Positions 1-9,307 of a stretch of DNA of 18,732 bases are shown here, in pieces. Source of the DNA: CAYPPG01 sp964412555 (lineage in GTDB: Bacteria; Hinthialibacterota; Hinthialibacteria; Hinthialibacterales; Hinthialibacteraceae). Every line of letters begins with the position of its first letter. The stretch's first letter is position 1. Where the stretch lies: assembly GCA_964412555.1 (NCBI GenBank), contig CAYPPG010000101.1:1-18732 (forward strand), in the 5' to 3' direction. The position numbers and the translations under genes were made by a program. The notes below the pieces were generated by a model. That model saw nothing but the letters and a program-made list of their open reading frames with translations. It was not told where the DNA came from and did no database searches.

Positions 1-41
1 TGCTGTAACAGTATTTCAGATGAAATTCAAAACGGGACTTT

Positions 42-2924
42 TTACCGGGCCGTCAGTGGAATAGTATCTCCCAAGTTGAAGCGCAGCACCGCTTTTTTCG
101 AGATGGACACTTCGAGCATATGGCTCATCTCTCGAACAATTTCCGAGAGATTCAATGGTTTCACGACAAATTGCCCTTTGCCGGAATAAGCCAACATTTG
201 ATTGCATAATTCAGCAGCTCGCCTTGAAGCCGTAATAATTTCTTGAATACTATCAAAGGCCGGCGATACGGTAGACAAGGAATGAAGAGCCAAATCGGCG
301 TTGCCGAGAATGGCCATGAGGATGTTGTTGAAATCGTGGGCGACTCCCCCCGCGAGAGTACCGATCGCTTCCATTTTTTGCGATTGGAGAAGTTGCTCTT
401 CCAATTTTTTGCGTTCTTGTTCATGTTTTTCCCGATCCAGACGGGCGTTGAGAATGGGAGCCGTTTGTGCAGCGATGCTTTCCAACATTCGGGCATCTTC
501 ATCGGAGTATCCACCTGCTTTGTTAGCCACGGTGAATTGTCCGATCAGTTGATCCAGAAACACGATCGGTACACACAGTGCGGATTGAAGTTGGATGTGT
601 CCTTCCGGAAATGTCAGAGAATCATTGGAATATAGGGTTTTTTTCTCAAGAAGAGATTTTCCCCACAGTCCTCCCCATTTTTGCCGTGGGAAAACTATAC
701 TTTTATCGGGAATTTCGCATTCGGACCACACTTTGCGCGTCAAAGAGGGAGAAATAAAGTCACCTTTCGCATTGATATATCCAAAAAAGCCGTACTCGCT
801 TTGCAGTGTGTCAAGTACCACTTCCAGTACATCGCCATACAGATCTTCATCGGTACTCATGAGAAAGATGTTGGCAATCCGATTATTGACAGCCAATTCT
901 GCACGGGAACGTTCCAATTCGAGTTCGGCGATTTTGCGCTGGGTAATGTCAAGAATTGTACCAATCAATCCAATGACGGTTCCCTGACGATCCGTGAAAA
1001 TCGCTTTGTTGAAAATAACATCCCCGAACGTACCATCGACAGTTCGTATTTGTGACTCATATTGCTGTACTCCTCCATTCTCGATAAGATTGTTATCCTT
1101 GGTATAATACACTTTCGCCAGTTCCGGTGGATGAGTGTCGAAAACAGTCTTACCGATCATTTCTTCACTGGTTTTACCAAAATAGTTCTCGAAAGCCCGG
1201 TTGAAACCAAGATATTTCCCTTTTGTATCTTTATAAAAAACGGGGATAGGAATTGCATCGAGCAGCGTATGTAGAAAATACTCGCCTTCCCGTAATGCCT
1301 CTTCGGCTTTTTTCAATTCAGTCACATCTGTGCTGGTTCCTACCATACCGATGGGTTGATCGTTATCATCCCGAACGATGTGAACACGGCAATCGAAAAT
1401 CATTTCCTTCCCATCCACTGAATAATTCACGATATTGCCGCGCCATTCTCCCTTCGCCAATGTGGTATCAATGATTTCTTGCTGAGTGGCGCCCCGTTCC
1501 GGATTCTCACCGAATGATTGAACATACTGACCGATGAGTTCATCTCGTGTTTTTCCCAACGCTTGGCATGCAGTTCCATTCACATATGTAATGCAGCCGT
1601 TTATATCTGTTGAAGTAATCAAATCTTGAATTTGATTGAGGAGCATGGCTTGGAAACGGAGTTCTCGCTCTTGCCGTTTCAATTCAGTGATATCTTCAAA
1701 AGAGGCGTATACGCGATACGGCTTTGTTTCCCCAGGCCGGTATTCCGGAACTGCATTGACAATGATCCACCGGTGTTGTTCCTCGTTCGGATTGTAAACC
1801 CCCATAACCACATCCTCGACTCGTTGACCGGTACGAAGCGCAATCATGGCAGGATGTTCTTCAACAGGAAATGGAGAGCCATCTTCGTGGATGGTACGCC
1901 AATTCGAATCCTCTGATGTGCGCCGCAGCATTTGCTCAAGAGATACTCCCAATATTCGTTCGGCTGCAGGGTTGGCAGAAATGATTTCCCCCTTGGCGTT
2001 TTGGTAGACAACGCCTTGTGCCATGGTTTCAAAGAGAGTGCGGAATTGGGATTCGCTTTCCCTGAGTGCTTTCTCAGCACGTTTCCGAGCCGTAATATCT
2101 ACTGCAAAGGCGAATTCCAATTCTTCCCCGTTATAATCGATGTACTGTCCTGTCACTTCACGGATAATCGATTTTCCATCTTGTGTTTTATGTTCCGTTT
2201 CAAAATTAAGAACACCATTCTCTTTTTGTTGTTCCCAGTGTTTTTTCCTTGCTTCTTTGGGATGATGAGGATCGACATCATGAACGCCCATTCCGATGAG
2301 TTTTTCTTTTGAAAATCCCAACTCATCTGAAGCTTTCTTGTTGACATGAATGAACTGTCCTTCGGGAGTAATCCAGAAAATACTCACTGATGCATTTTCA
2401 ATACAATAATTCATCAAGTGAGTCATACGTTCTTTTTCTTTTTGTTCGGTAATATCCCGTACGGAACCCGCCATGCGAACGGGTGTGCCTTCTTCATTCC
2501 GGAAAATATGTACTTTCACTCGTAGCCAGCGATAGTCGCCGGATTTCGTTTGCAGCCGGTATTCGGCTTCAAACGGTTTTTGCTGCTTGATGTGAAATTG
2601 CATTCTTCGGATCGTGGCTTCCCGATCCTCGGGGTGCAACATTTCGGTAAATTTTTTAAAAGTCGGTTGGAATTCGTTCTCTTCGTAGCCTAGCAATTGG
2701 TAAAATTCTTTGGACCACCAATATTCATGGTTTCCAAAATCCGGCCACTCCCACCAGCCGTCTCCAGTACCTTGCATAATCCTCTCCAGGCGTTCGATCT
2801 TTTGTTGCAGTGCCTGATTGGATTCCTGATACGCCGACACTTCTTGTTCCAATTCGGCTACGCGCTGGTGTAATTCCCGGTTTTCTTTGTCACTGCTTGT
2901 TTTGAAGATTCCGAATCGACTCAT
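42..2924 (-). CDS. Five-PAS/GAF sensor histidine kinase, truncated before its ATPase domain
   Basis: The 960-residue product starts with a short coiled coil (about 12-48). Five PAS domains follow, at about 47-160, 170-280, 292-414, 425-538 and 550-664, each closing with a D-[IV]-T-x(3-4)-K/R linker. A GAF domain lies at 680-830 and a HisKA domain has phosphoacceptor His863 in GGVAHDFNN. No transmembrane segment is visible, so it should be a cytoplasmic sensor. The protein ends at IPLTAR (955-960), where family members normally continue into HATPase_c. The N, G1, F and G2 boxes are all missing, so it cannot bind ATP by itself. The stop is TAA at 42-44. The 41 bases left of it show no kinase-like residues in any frame. 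It could be a pseudogene, a scaffold, or a substrate phosphorylated in trans by the neighbouring kinase. The start ATG lies 9 bp after the preceding gene's stop with an AGGGG ribosome site, so co-transcription is very likely. Confidence 0.85.
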   Translation of the reverse strand: MSRFGIFKTSSDKENRELHQRVAELEQEVSAYQESNQALQQKIERLERIMQGTGDGWWEWPDFGNHEYWWSKEFYQLLGYEENEFQPTFKKFTEMLHPEDREATIRRMQFHIKQQKPFEAEYRLQTKSGDYRWLRVKVHIFRNEEGTPVRMAGSVRDITEQKEKERMTHLMNYCIENASVSIFWITPEGQFIHVNKKASDELGFSKEKLIGMGVHDVDPHHPKEARKKHWEQQKENGVLNFETEHKTQDGKSIIREVTGQYIDYNGEELEFAFAVDITARKRAEKALRESESQFRTLFETMAQGVVYQNAKGEIISANPAAERILGVSLEQMLRRTSEDSNWRTIHEDGSPFPVEEHPAMIALRTGQRVEDVVMGVYNPNEEQHRWIIVNAVPEYRPGETKPYRVYASFEDITELKRQERELRFQAMLLNQIQDLITSTDINGCITYVNGTACQALGKTRDELIGQYVQSFGENPERGATQQEIIDTTLAKGEWRGNIVNYSVDGKEMIFDCRVHIVRDDNDQPIGMVGTSTDVTELKKAEEALREGEYFLHTLLDAIPIPVFYKDTKGKYLGFNRAFENYFGKTSEEMIGKTVFDTHPPELAKVYYTKDNNLIENGGVQQYESQIRTVDGTFGDVIFNKAIFTDRQGTVIGLIGTILDITQRKIAELELERSRAELAVNNRIANIFLMSTDEDLYGDVLEVVLDTLQSEYGFFGYINAKGDFISPSLTRKVWSECEIPDKSIVFPRQKWGGLWGKSLLEKKTLYSNDSLTFPEGHIQLQSALCVPIVFLDQLIGQFTVANKAGGYSDEDARMLESIAAQTAPILNARLDREKHEQERKKLEEQLLQSQKMEAIGTLAGGVAHDFNNILMAILGNADLALHSLSTVSPAFDSIQEIITASRRAAELCNQMLAYSGKGQFVVKPLNLSEIVREMSHMLEVSISKKAVLRFNLGDTIPLTAR

Positions 2925-2933
2925 CCCATACCC

Positions 2934-5606
2934 CTAATCCGCATCCAATATTTTTCGTACTTTTCTCAACAAGACCTCAGGAGGAAACGGTTTGGAGAGA
3001 AAATTCACCTCTTTATCCAACACATTGTGATGCACAATGGCATTGTCGGTATAACCGGACATAAAGATCACTTTTACATGTGGCTGTTTTCGGACGAGAT
3101 CATCGGCGATGATTTTTCCGCTGGCACCGGGAAGAACAACATCCGTGATCAAGAGATCAACCGGCTCCGGGGATGAAGCCAAGACCCGAAAGGCTTCCTC
3201 ATAATCCCCCGCGAGAAGCACGCGGTATCCATTGGTTGACAGCGATTTGTAGATGTATTGGCGAACATTGCTTTCATCTTCCACGACGAGGATCGTTTCC
3301 GATCCCGGATAGTCATGCACAGATGCTATTTCTCTTTCTTGTTTTTCTTCCGTTTCGGAAATACGAGGGAAATACAATTTAAAGGTTGTCCCCTTCCCCG
3401 GTTCGCTGTAGACCATGATATACCCACTGTTTTGTTTCACGATTCCATACACGGTGGAAAGACCTAAACCGGAACCCTTGCCCTTTTTTTTCGTGGTAAA
3501 AAACGGATCAAAAATTTTGGATTGCACGTCTTTGGACATGCCGCAGCCTGTGTCACTGAACGACAGGAGAATATAATCGCCGATTTCCGCACCGAGATGA
3601 GAATCAGTGTACTCCCGGTCAAATTCGACATTTTTCGTTTCAATGAGAAATTTTCCTCCGGCCGGCATGGCATCACGAGCATTGACCGCCAGATTCATGA
3701 TGACTTGGTCCATTTGCCCTGGATCGATCTTGATCCTTCCGAGTTCCGGGTCCGCAGTGATCTCGATTTGGATATCTTCGCCCAGCATCCGGCGCAGCAT
3801 CTTCTCGAAATCCAAGATCAAACGATTGAGATCCACGATCTCCGGTTGAATGATCTGTTTGCGGCTGAAAGCAAGCAGTTGATTGGTCAAAGAAGCCGCG
3901 CGTTCTCCAGCGCTATGGATTTCCTCCAGATCCTCATAAATGGAATCGCTGGGTTGCAGCTGATTCAATACCAGCCGGCTATATCCCAAGATCGCCATGA
4001 GAATATTGTTGAAATCATGAGCCACCCCACCGGCCAGCGTGCCGATCGCTTCCATTTTTTGGGATTGGAGCAGTTGATCTTCTAGTATTCGGCGCTTTTG
4101 TTCCGATTCAAAGCTAAAAAGGGCAAAAGCGATATCGGAGGCAATTTCTCCGAGCAGTTGGTGTTCTTCCCGATCCTCGGCATAGTTCCGTGGAGTCGAA
4201 ACGGTCATCACACCATATACCCGGTCTCCATGTTCCAACCGCACGCTGATTCCCGAGGAGTCGGCATACCACGGAGATAATGGACATTCCGGACAGGTAA
4301 CCGATGGATCCTCAAAAACATGAATGCTAGATTCCGCTAAGGACTTATGAACGCAACGAGGAAAATCATCGGCGGCCAATTGTCTCTTGAGTGAGTCGAA
4401 TTCATGATTGAAACCCGCCTGATAGATCTCTCGAGAACGATTTTCATCGTCAAACAGCACAATCCAACAATTAAAATACCCGCGGGTTTCGATCAACAAT
4501 TCGCACGTTTGCTCTAAAAGCCGGTTGGAATCTTTTTCCTTCGTAATGAGTTGATTGACGTTACGAATGGCTTTTAGAACCTGGTTGATATGTTCGATCC
4601 GGTTTTTTGATTTTTGATGTTCAAGGATTTCTTGCTCCAAATCGCGGGTGCGCATTGCCACCATAGTTCTGAGCGACCGAATCCAAATCAACGCCGCTAA
4701 CAGAAGCACAATCATAAATACCAAAACATAAGCGGCATACCGGATGATTTTCCAAGTCTGTCCATTCCAAGGTCCTATTACGCCCAACCATTTGTGAGTT
4801 ATTTCATTATACCGGCCGGTTCTTTTGAGAATGGACAATCCTTCGACGATATGGCTTAAAAGATCGCTATCTTCTTCGCGGACCGCAAAGCAATACCCGG
4901 ATGGATGAAACAGAGGTCCCGTACTTCTTATATTCGACAAGCCAAGTTCTTTCATCCAGTAAAGACCGGGAAGTTTGGCGGCCAACGCATACTCTCCCTC
5001 ACCCGATGCCAGGAGCCGAAGAGCATCTGCGAGCGTATTCGTCAGAAGTAGATCGTCCGTTAGTTCCTTTTTCAAAACATAATCGTGCATGATGTCCCCT
5101 CTCATGACAATTATGTTTTTCCCGCGCAGGTCTTGTTCCGATTGAATCTTCGGTGTGTCTTTCCGTGCGAAAGCGGAATGGTGTATTTGCGCAAAAGGCG
5201 GCGAGAAATCGAAATCTTCTTCGCGTTCTTTGGAAAAATACATACCTGCAATGACATCGATTGTGCCGGATTGCAAATCCGTCCGAATGTCGCTCCATGG
5301 TTCGATACGAATTTCGATTTCTTCTCCCATCACCTCTGCGATTGCCTGCGACAGTTCAACATTAAACCCCGCAGGCCGCCCGTTCTCGTCTACAAACGAA
5401 AACGGCGGGTAATCCAGTTCTGTTCCAATAGTGAATGCTTTTGTTTGATCGGGGGATTCTTGGGCTTGAATCCCGACGGTTCCTGTCATTCCCCATAGAC
5501 AAAACAGCCAACCGTAAAAGACCAACCCCCATGACTTATCATTCCGTTTTATAATATTCTCAATGTTGCAATCAATCGTAGAAAACCATTTCATATTATT
5601 ACCCAT
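2934..5606 (-). CDS. Hybrid histidine kinase with periplasmic solute-binding sensor domain
   Basis: The 890-residue product has a hydrophobic signal or anchor segment (26-48, with an AQ-type cleavage context). A family-3 solute-binding domain (about 55-275, beginning TIGTELDYPPFSF) should face the periplasm and bind a small ligand, as amino-acid-binding proteins do. A membrane helix (288-310) leads to a cytoplasmic coiled coil and a GAF-like domain (345-500) with cysteines at 418, 438 and 441. The kinase core has His530, N-box NLAVNARDA (638-646), G1 DTGCGM (685-690) and G2 GKGSGLGL. The C-terminal receiver has Asp822 and Lys872. All catalytic landmarks are present. There is no Hpt domain, so phosphotransfer beyond the receiver needs a partner. 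The receiver could alternatively be inhibitory. The start ATG abuts the upstream gene's TGA with no spacer and no good ribosome site, which suggests translational coupling. An ATG at residue 5 is an alternative start. The ligand cannot be read from sequence. Confidence 0.93.
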   Translation of the reverse strand: MGNNMKWFSTIDCNIENIIKRNDKSWGLVFYGWLFCLWGMTGTVGIQAQESPDQTKAFTIGTELDYPPFSFVDENGRPAGFNVELSQAIAEVMGEEIEIRIEPWSDIRTDLQSGTIDVIAGMYFSKEREEDFDFSPPFAQIHHSAFARKDTPKIQSEQDLRGKNIIVMRGDIMHDYVLKKELTDDLLLTNTLADALRLLASGEGEYALAAKLPGLYWMKELGLSNIRSTGPLFHPSGYCFAVREEDSDLLSHIVEGLSILKRTGRYNEITHKWLGVIGPWNGQTWKIIRYAAYVLVFMIVLLLAALIWIRSLRTMVAMRTRDLEQEILEHQKSKNRIEHINQVLKAIRNVNQLITKEKDSNRLLEQTCELLIETRGYFNCWIVLFDDENRSREIYQAGFNHEFDSLKRQLAADDFPRCVHKSLAESSIHVFEDPSVTCPECPLSPWYADSSGISVRLEHGDRVYGVMTVSTPRNYAEDREEHQLLGEIASDIAFALFSFESEQKRRILEDQLLQSQKMEAIGTLAGGVAHDFNNILMAILGYSRLVLNQLQPSDSIYEDLEEIHSAGERAASLTNQLLAFSRKQIIQPEIVDLNRLILDFEKMLRRMLGEDIQIEITADPELGRIKIDPGQMDQVIMNLAVNARDAMPAGGKFLIETKNVEFDREYTDSHLGAEIGDYILLSFSDTGCGMSKDVQSKIFDPFFTTKKKGKGSGLGLSTVYGIVKQNSGYIMVYSEPGKGTTFKLYFPRISETEEKQEREIASVHDYPGSETILVVEDESNVRQYIYKSLSTNGYRVLLAGDYEEAFRVLASSPEPVDLLITDVVLPGASGKIIADDLVRKQPHVKVIFMSGYTDNAIVHHNVLDKEVNFLSKPFPPEVLLRKVRKILDAD

Positions 5607-8600
5607 TCATGTTTCACAAGATTCATTTAACCATCCAAGTCGACGAAACTCCGATTTCAACTGACTCATTTCAAATTGTAATTGATCCCATATTTTTTCA
5701 AGATTTTCGGGGGTATGGTTTTCACCCATACTTTGCAATTGAAAAGCGGTCTCACGAACACGTTCGGCCGCAAAAAAACCGACGGTGCCTTTTAAGCTAT
5801 GGGCGGATTCTTTCAGCGCGGGGAAATCTTTTTGTTCAACGGCCTGACGGATTTCTGCCATCATCGTCTGTGAATTTTCGAGAAAGAGTTGAACCATCTC
5901 TTTTACTTGTTCCGTATCGTTATCCACTTGTTCCAAAATCACTTGTGGATCGAGAATTGTCTTCGTATCCGGCTGTGTTTCAAGTAATTCGTTTTCCACT
6001 GGCTGCGAAGGCGGGGTAAACAATCCTTCGATTTTCTGTAATAATTGTTCCGCCCGGATGGGTTTGGATACATAGTCATCCATTCCCACTTGAATACATT
6101 TTTCCCGATCCCCTTTCATCGCGTCGGCGGTAACCGCCAGAATGGGAATATGCCGATCGGTTCCTTTTTCCAGTTCCCGGATAATTCTTGTCGCTTCGAT
6201 TCCATCCATCTGCGGCATATGGATATCCATCAGAATTAAATCGAAATGATGTTTTTGCAATAGAGTTAACGTTTCCAGTCCATTATTTGCAAGTATCGCA
6301 GTGTGGCCATCTTTTTCTAAGATTCGCTGCACTAATTTTTGATTGAAAGGAATATCCTCGGCAATCAGAATCTTGAGGCAAGAATAAGGGAAGGAATTTG
6401 CATTTATCTCTTCTGAACCGCCGGGGGCGTCCTCTGACTTGTGCCCCAACACATAAAGAATTTCCCTGTACAAATCGGACGGTTTCACCGGTTTTGTCAG
6501 CGCGCCGCGAAAACCGGCTGCCTGATAATGCTCCACCCGAGATTCTCCGGCAAGGGCATTGATGAGAAGGAATTTGACATTCTGATAATCGGGATCGTTT
6601 TTGACACCTTCGATCAACATCAGTTGCTCGGATTCCGTAATATTCGAATCGATTAAAATAATTTGAAACGGACGCCCAAACTGATGTGAAAAATTCAAGG
6701 CATGAAATGCGTCTGCAGGGTTGGAAACAGCCAGAACATTTATATGCCGGTCTTGGAGAAACTGAACGAGGCATTGCCGCTGAAGCGGATGTTCATCCAC
6801 AATCAAAACGGATAGATCTTTCCACTCTTTGTTGCCGGAGTCTGCTGTTTTCTCGACTGTTTGGAACGTGGATGTAAAGTGAAATAAAGCACCCGGCCCC
6901 CCTGCAGTTTGTTCAGCATTCGGAACGGGGCTTTCCACCCAAATCTCGCCTCCCATCAATGCAATGATTCTTGCACAGATGGCCAGTCCCAAACCGGTTC
7001 CACCATATTGGCGGGTCAAGGATGCATCCGCTTGTTTGAATTCTTGAAAGATGAATGCCTGCTTATCTTCCGGAATACCAATGCCACTGTCTTGAATTTG
7101 AAAATGCAAAACGATATTCTCCCCATCGTCTTCTTTCTTTTGAACAATAAGGAGGATTTCGCCTTCTTCGGTGAATTTCACAGCATTTCCGACAATATTG
7201 ACAATCACCTGCCGCAATCGAGACGAATCCCCCTGCAATACGTCGGGAACATTCGGATCGACAAAATAGTGAATATCCACATTGTTCGAATGTGCTTTCA
7301 ATGCCAATCCTTGAAGCATTTCGCCGAGACTCTCACGCAAGTGGAATTCAACCGGATGGATATCCAGATTTCCCGATTCGATTTTGGCAAAATCGATAAT
7401 GTCGTTGAGTAACATGAGCAACGACTCGGATGATGTTTTGATAATTTGTGCATACTCCCGTTGTTCATCGTCCAATTTCGTTTGCAACGCGAGATCGCAC
7501 ATCCCGATGATGGAGTTCATCGGAGTTCGAATTTCATGACTCATATTTGCGAGGAATTGGCTCTTGGCTCGATTGGCGTGTTCGGCGTTTTCTTTGGCGG
7601 TGCGGAGTTCTTCTTCATTCCGAATCCGTTGAATGGCCAGTGCGTAGAGGTCAGCGATTCTTTGGATAACGTTTACATCTTCTTCCTGGTACTCCCGTTG
7701 CGGATTGGCGAGAGCGATTTGCCCAAGCAATTCTTCTCCGACAAGAACCGGAACGGTTAAGAACTGATGAATAGGAATATGGTTTAGCGGGGTTCCTTTG
7801 CTGGATGGATGTTTTTTTGGTTGGTTGGTAAAGAACGGCGTTTTCGTGTTGAGAGCATTTCCCCATAAGCCAGGATATTTGCCGTCGGTGCCGAGAGGAA
7901 AAACAATGCGTTTGTTCTCTTCTGTTAATTCACATTCCCCTTCCAACATTTTCGTAAAGGTGTGACAGACATTGTCACGGGTCACAGGATCGATGGTCGA
8001 TACAAAACCATGCGTGCTGCCGGTCAGATGTTTGGCATACTTCAAAATCAAATCGGCCAAATGTTCAATGGAGAGAGATTGAGAAATCAATTCGTGTGAG
8101 ATCGCGGCAAGAGCTTTGTTGATGGATAATTCCTTCGATAATTTGTTTTCACTTTCCCGCAGTGTTTTCTCGGTTTCCATTCGTTTCCGGATATCATGTC
8201 GAAGGGTTTCGTTGAGGATTTGGAGTCCCTTGGTTCGTTCTTCCACAATGCTTTGCAATCGTTGATTGACATCCAGGATTTGCTTCTCACCATACCACTT
8301 CGAACAAAAAAGATAGGCGATTTGGAGTATTACTTCCGGCTGAATGGGCTTTTTTACAAAGAAGAACTTACTCAACGGTCCTGCTTTTTGAGCGACATCA
8401 TACCAATTAAAGGCAGTATCTCCGGTAATGATAATAATTTCCAGATTCGGATCGAGGGAACGCAATGATTCCGCCATTTGAATTCCGTCGGGGCCAACGG
8501 GCATGTTTAAATCCAAAAAAACAATGGAAAAAGGATTTTGTTCTTGGATGGCCAATTCCACTACTTCAATGGCTTTGTTCCCCTCTTGACAAGTGATCAC

Positions 8601-8855
8601 GTCGAAAGTAGGGATCAATGCTTTTTCGGAATTTTGGGTAAATGTCCATTGCCCTTTAACATTGTTCAAGAAGTTTGGTTTGGTGAAGGTTCTTTGAAAC
8701 AAGCGAGTAATGATGGGATCATCATCCACTACAAGAATCCGAAAAGTAATTGTATGAAATGACTCTTGTTCCACCCCCATCCGATGATTCTCTTCGTCGG
8801 GAATATCGTTGCGAATCAGCGGCCTTTGAGTATTCTGAGAATCGTTTACGTTCAT
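5607..8855 (-). CDS. Multidomain hybrid kinase REC-GAF-HisKA-HATPase-REC-REC-Hpt
   Basis: The 1082-residue soluble protein begins with a receiver (38-185, Asp115, Lys168/169). This receiver has about 25 extra residues between its first helix and second strand. A coiled-coil linker (190-250) and a GAF domain (255-410) follow. The kinase core has His440 in SHEIRTP, N-box Asn557, G1 DSGIGIP (589-595) and G2 GGTGLGLAI. Two receivers come next. REC2 (680-805) has Asp736 and Lys788, but the usual Ser/Thr is replaced around Ile765-Asn766. REC3 (827-945) looks canonical, with Asp877, Thr909 and Lys931. The C-terminal Hpt domain (985-1070) has His1019 in SAHSLKGTVGFF. This is the BarA/ArcB-like layout for a His-Asp-His-Asp relay, with an added input receiver at the N-terminus. 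It lies 3 bp after a free CheY-like receiver gene, which is a plausible relay partner. No membrane segment is seen, so its input is probably internal, through GAF or REC1. Confidence 0.95.
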   Translation of the reverse strand: MNVNDSQNTQRPLIRNDIPDEENHRMGVEQESFHTITFRILVVDDDPIITRLFQRTFTKPNFLNNVKGQWTFTQNSEKALIPTFDVITCQEGNKAIEVVELAIQEQNPFSIVFLDLNMPVGPDGIQMAESLRSLDPNLEIIIITGDTAFNWYDVAQKAGPLSKFFFVKKPIQPEVILQIAYLFCSKWYGEKQILDVNQRLQSIVEERTKGLQILNETLRHDIRKRMETEKTLRESENKLSKELSINKALAAISHELISQSLSIEHLADLILKYAKHLTGSTHGFVSTIDPVTRDNVCHTFTKMLEGECELTEENKRIVFPLGTDGKYPGLWGNALNTKTPFFTNQPKKHPSSKGTPLNHIPIHQFLTVPVLVGEELLGQIALANPQREYQEEDVNVIQRIADLYALAIQRIRNEEELRTAKENAEHANRAKSQFLANMSHEIRTPMNSIIGMCDLALQTKLDDEQREYAQIIKTSSESLLMLLNDIIDFAKIESGNLDIHPVEFHLRESLGEMLQGLALKAHSNNVDIHYFVDPNVPDVLQGDSSRLRQVIVNIVGNAVKFTEEGEILLIVQKKEDDGENIVLHFQIQDSGIGIPEDKQAFIFQEFKQADASLTRQYGGTGLGLAICARIIALMGGEIWVESPVPNAEQTAGGPGALFHFTSTFQTVEKTADSGNKEWKDLSVLIVDEHPLQRQCLVQFLQDRHINVLAVSNPADAFHALNFSHQFGRPFQIILIDSNITESEQLMLIEGVKNDPDYQNVKFLLINALAGESRVEHYQAAGFRGALTKPVKPSDLYREILYVLGHKSEDAPGGSEEINANSFPYSCLKILIAEDIPFNQKLVQRILEKDGHTAILANNGLETLTLLQKHHFDLILMDIHMPQMDGIEATRIIRELEKGTDRHIPILAVTADAMKGDREKCIQVGMDDYVSKPIRAEQLLQKIEGLFTPPSQPVENELLETQPDTKTILDPQVILEQVDNDTEQVKEMVQLFLENSQTMMAEIRQAVEQKDFPALKESAHSLKGTVGFFAAERVRETAFQLQSMGENHTPENLEKIWDQLQFEMSQLKSEFRRLGWLNESCET

Positions 8856-8858
8856 CGA

Positions 8859-9230
8859 TCAACCTTTTCTGTTTTGTAGAAGAACACGTTTTACGGTTTC
8901 TTGAAATTGAGAAGGAGAATAGGGTTTTGTCAAATAATCATTTGCTCCTTCCTGTCTGGCTTTACTAATGCAGTCTCGATTGGCTTCATCCGTGCAGAAA
9001 ACAATTGGCGTTTGATTCCCGTCTTGCCGAATCATTTGAAGAACCTCAAGACCGGTCAAGTCAGGCATGTACCAATCCAGCAAGATCAAGTCATAGGAAT
9101 TTTCCTTTACCTGCTTCAAAGCGGTGTTTCCGTTTCCCGCTTCATCCACATCGGTCAAGTCAAGTTTCTTCAAGTTGTGGATGTGAATCTTGCGGACAAT
9201 TTCATAATCGTCTACGACTAAAATTTTCAT
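8859..9230 (-). CDS. Single-domain CheY-like response regulator
   Basis: The 123-residue protein is a complete receiver with no output domain. Its acidic pocket is Asp7-Asp8 (ILVVDDYE), the phosphoacceptor is Asp52 (LLDWYMPDLTG), the switch residue is Thr80 and the conserved lysine is Lys102 (LTKPY). Such proteins either bind the flagellar motor, as CheY does, or shuttle phosphate between His and Asp domains, as Spo0F does. Its stop codon lies 3 bp before the start of a hybrid kinase with its own Hpt domain, which favours a shuttle or direct output of that kinase. A chemotaxis role is also possible because a chemoreceptor lies upstream. The ATG is preceded by AAGGA about 10 bases away. Start and length fit the family. 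Confidence 0.93.
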   Translation of the reverse strand: MKILVVDDYEIVRKIHIHNLKKLDLTDVDEAGNGNTALKQVKENSYDLILLDWYMPDLTGLEVLQMIRQDGNQTPIVFCTDEANRDCISKARQEGANDYLTKPYSPSQFQETVKRVLLQNRKG

Positions 9231-9307
9231 AATAAAGAATCCTTACTCTCTACAAAAGAGAAAAGGTTTTTTTCTACACTTTCCAATGCTTGCGAATCCC
9301 GAGGAAA

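Noticed and set aside
243..635. Plus-strand open frames inside the minus-strand kinase and receptor genes
   Set aside because: They lie antisense to clearly conserved domains, lack ribosome sites and have no recognisable protein motifs.
300..4085. Recent duplication of the kinase core between the genes at 42-2924 and 2934-5606
   Set aside because: About 30 residues around the phosphoacceptor His are identical, but the DNA differs at many synonymous sites, so this is an old paralogy or strong constraint rather than recent copying.
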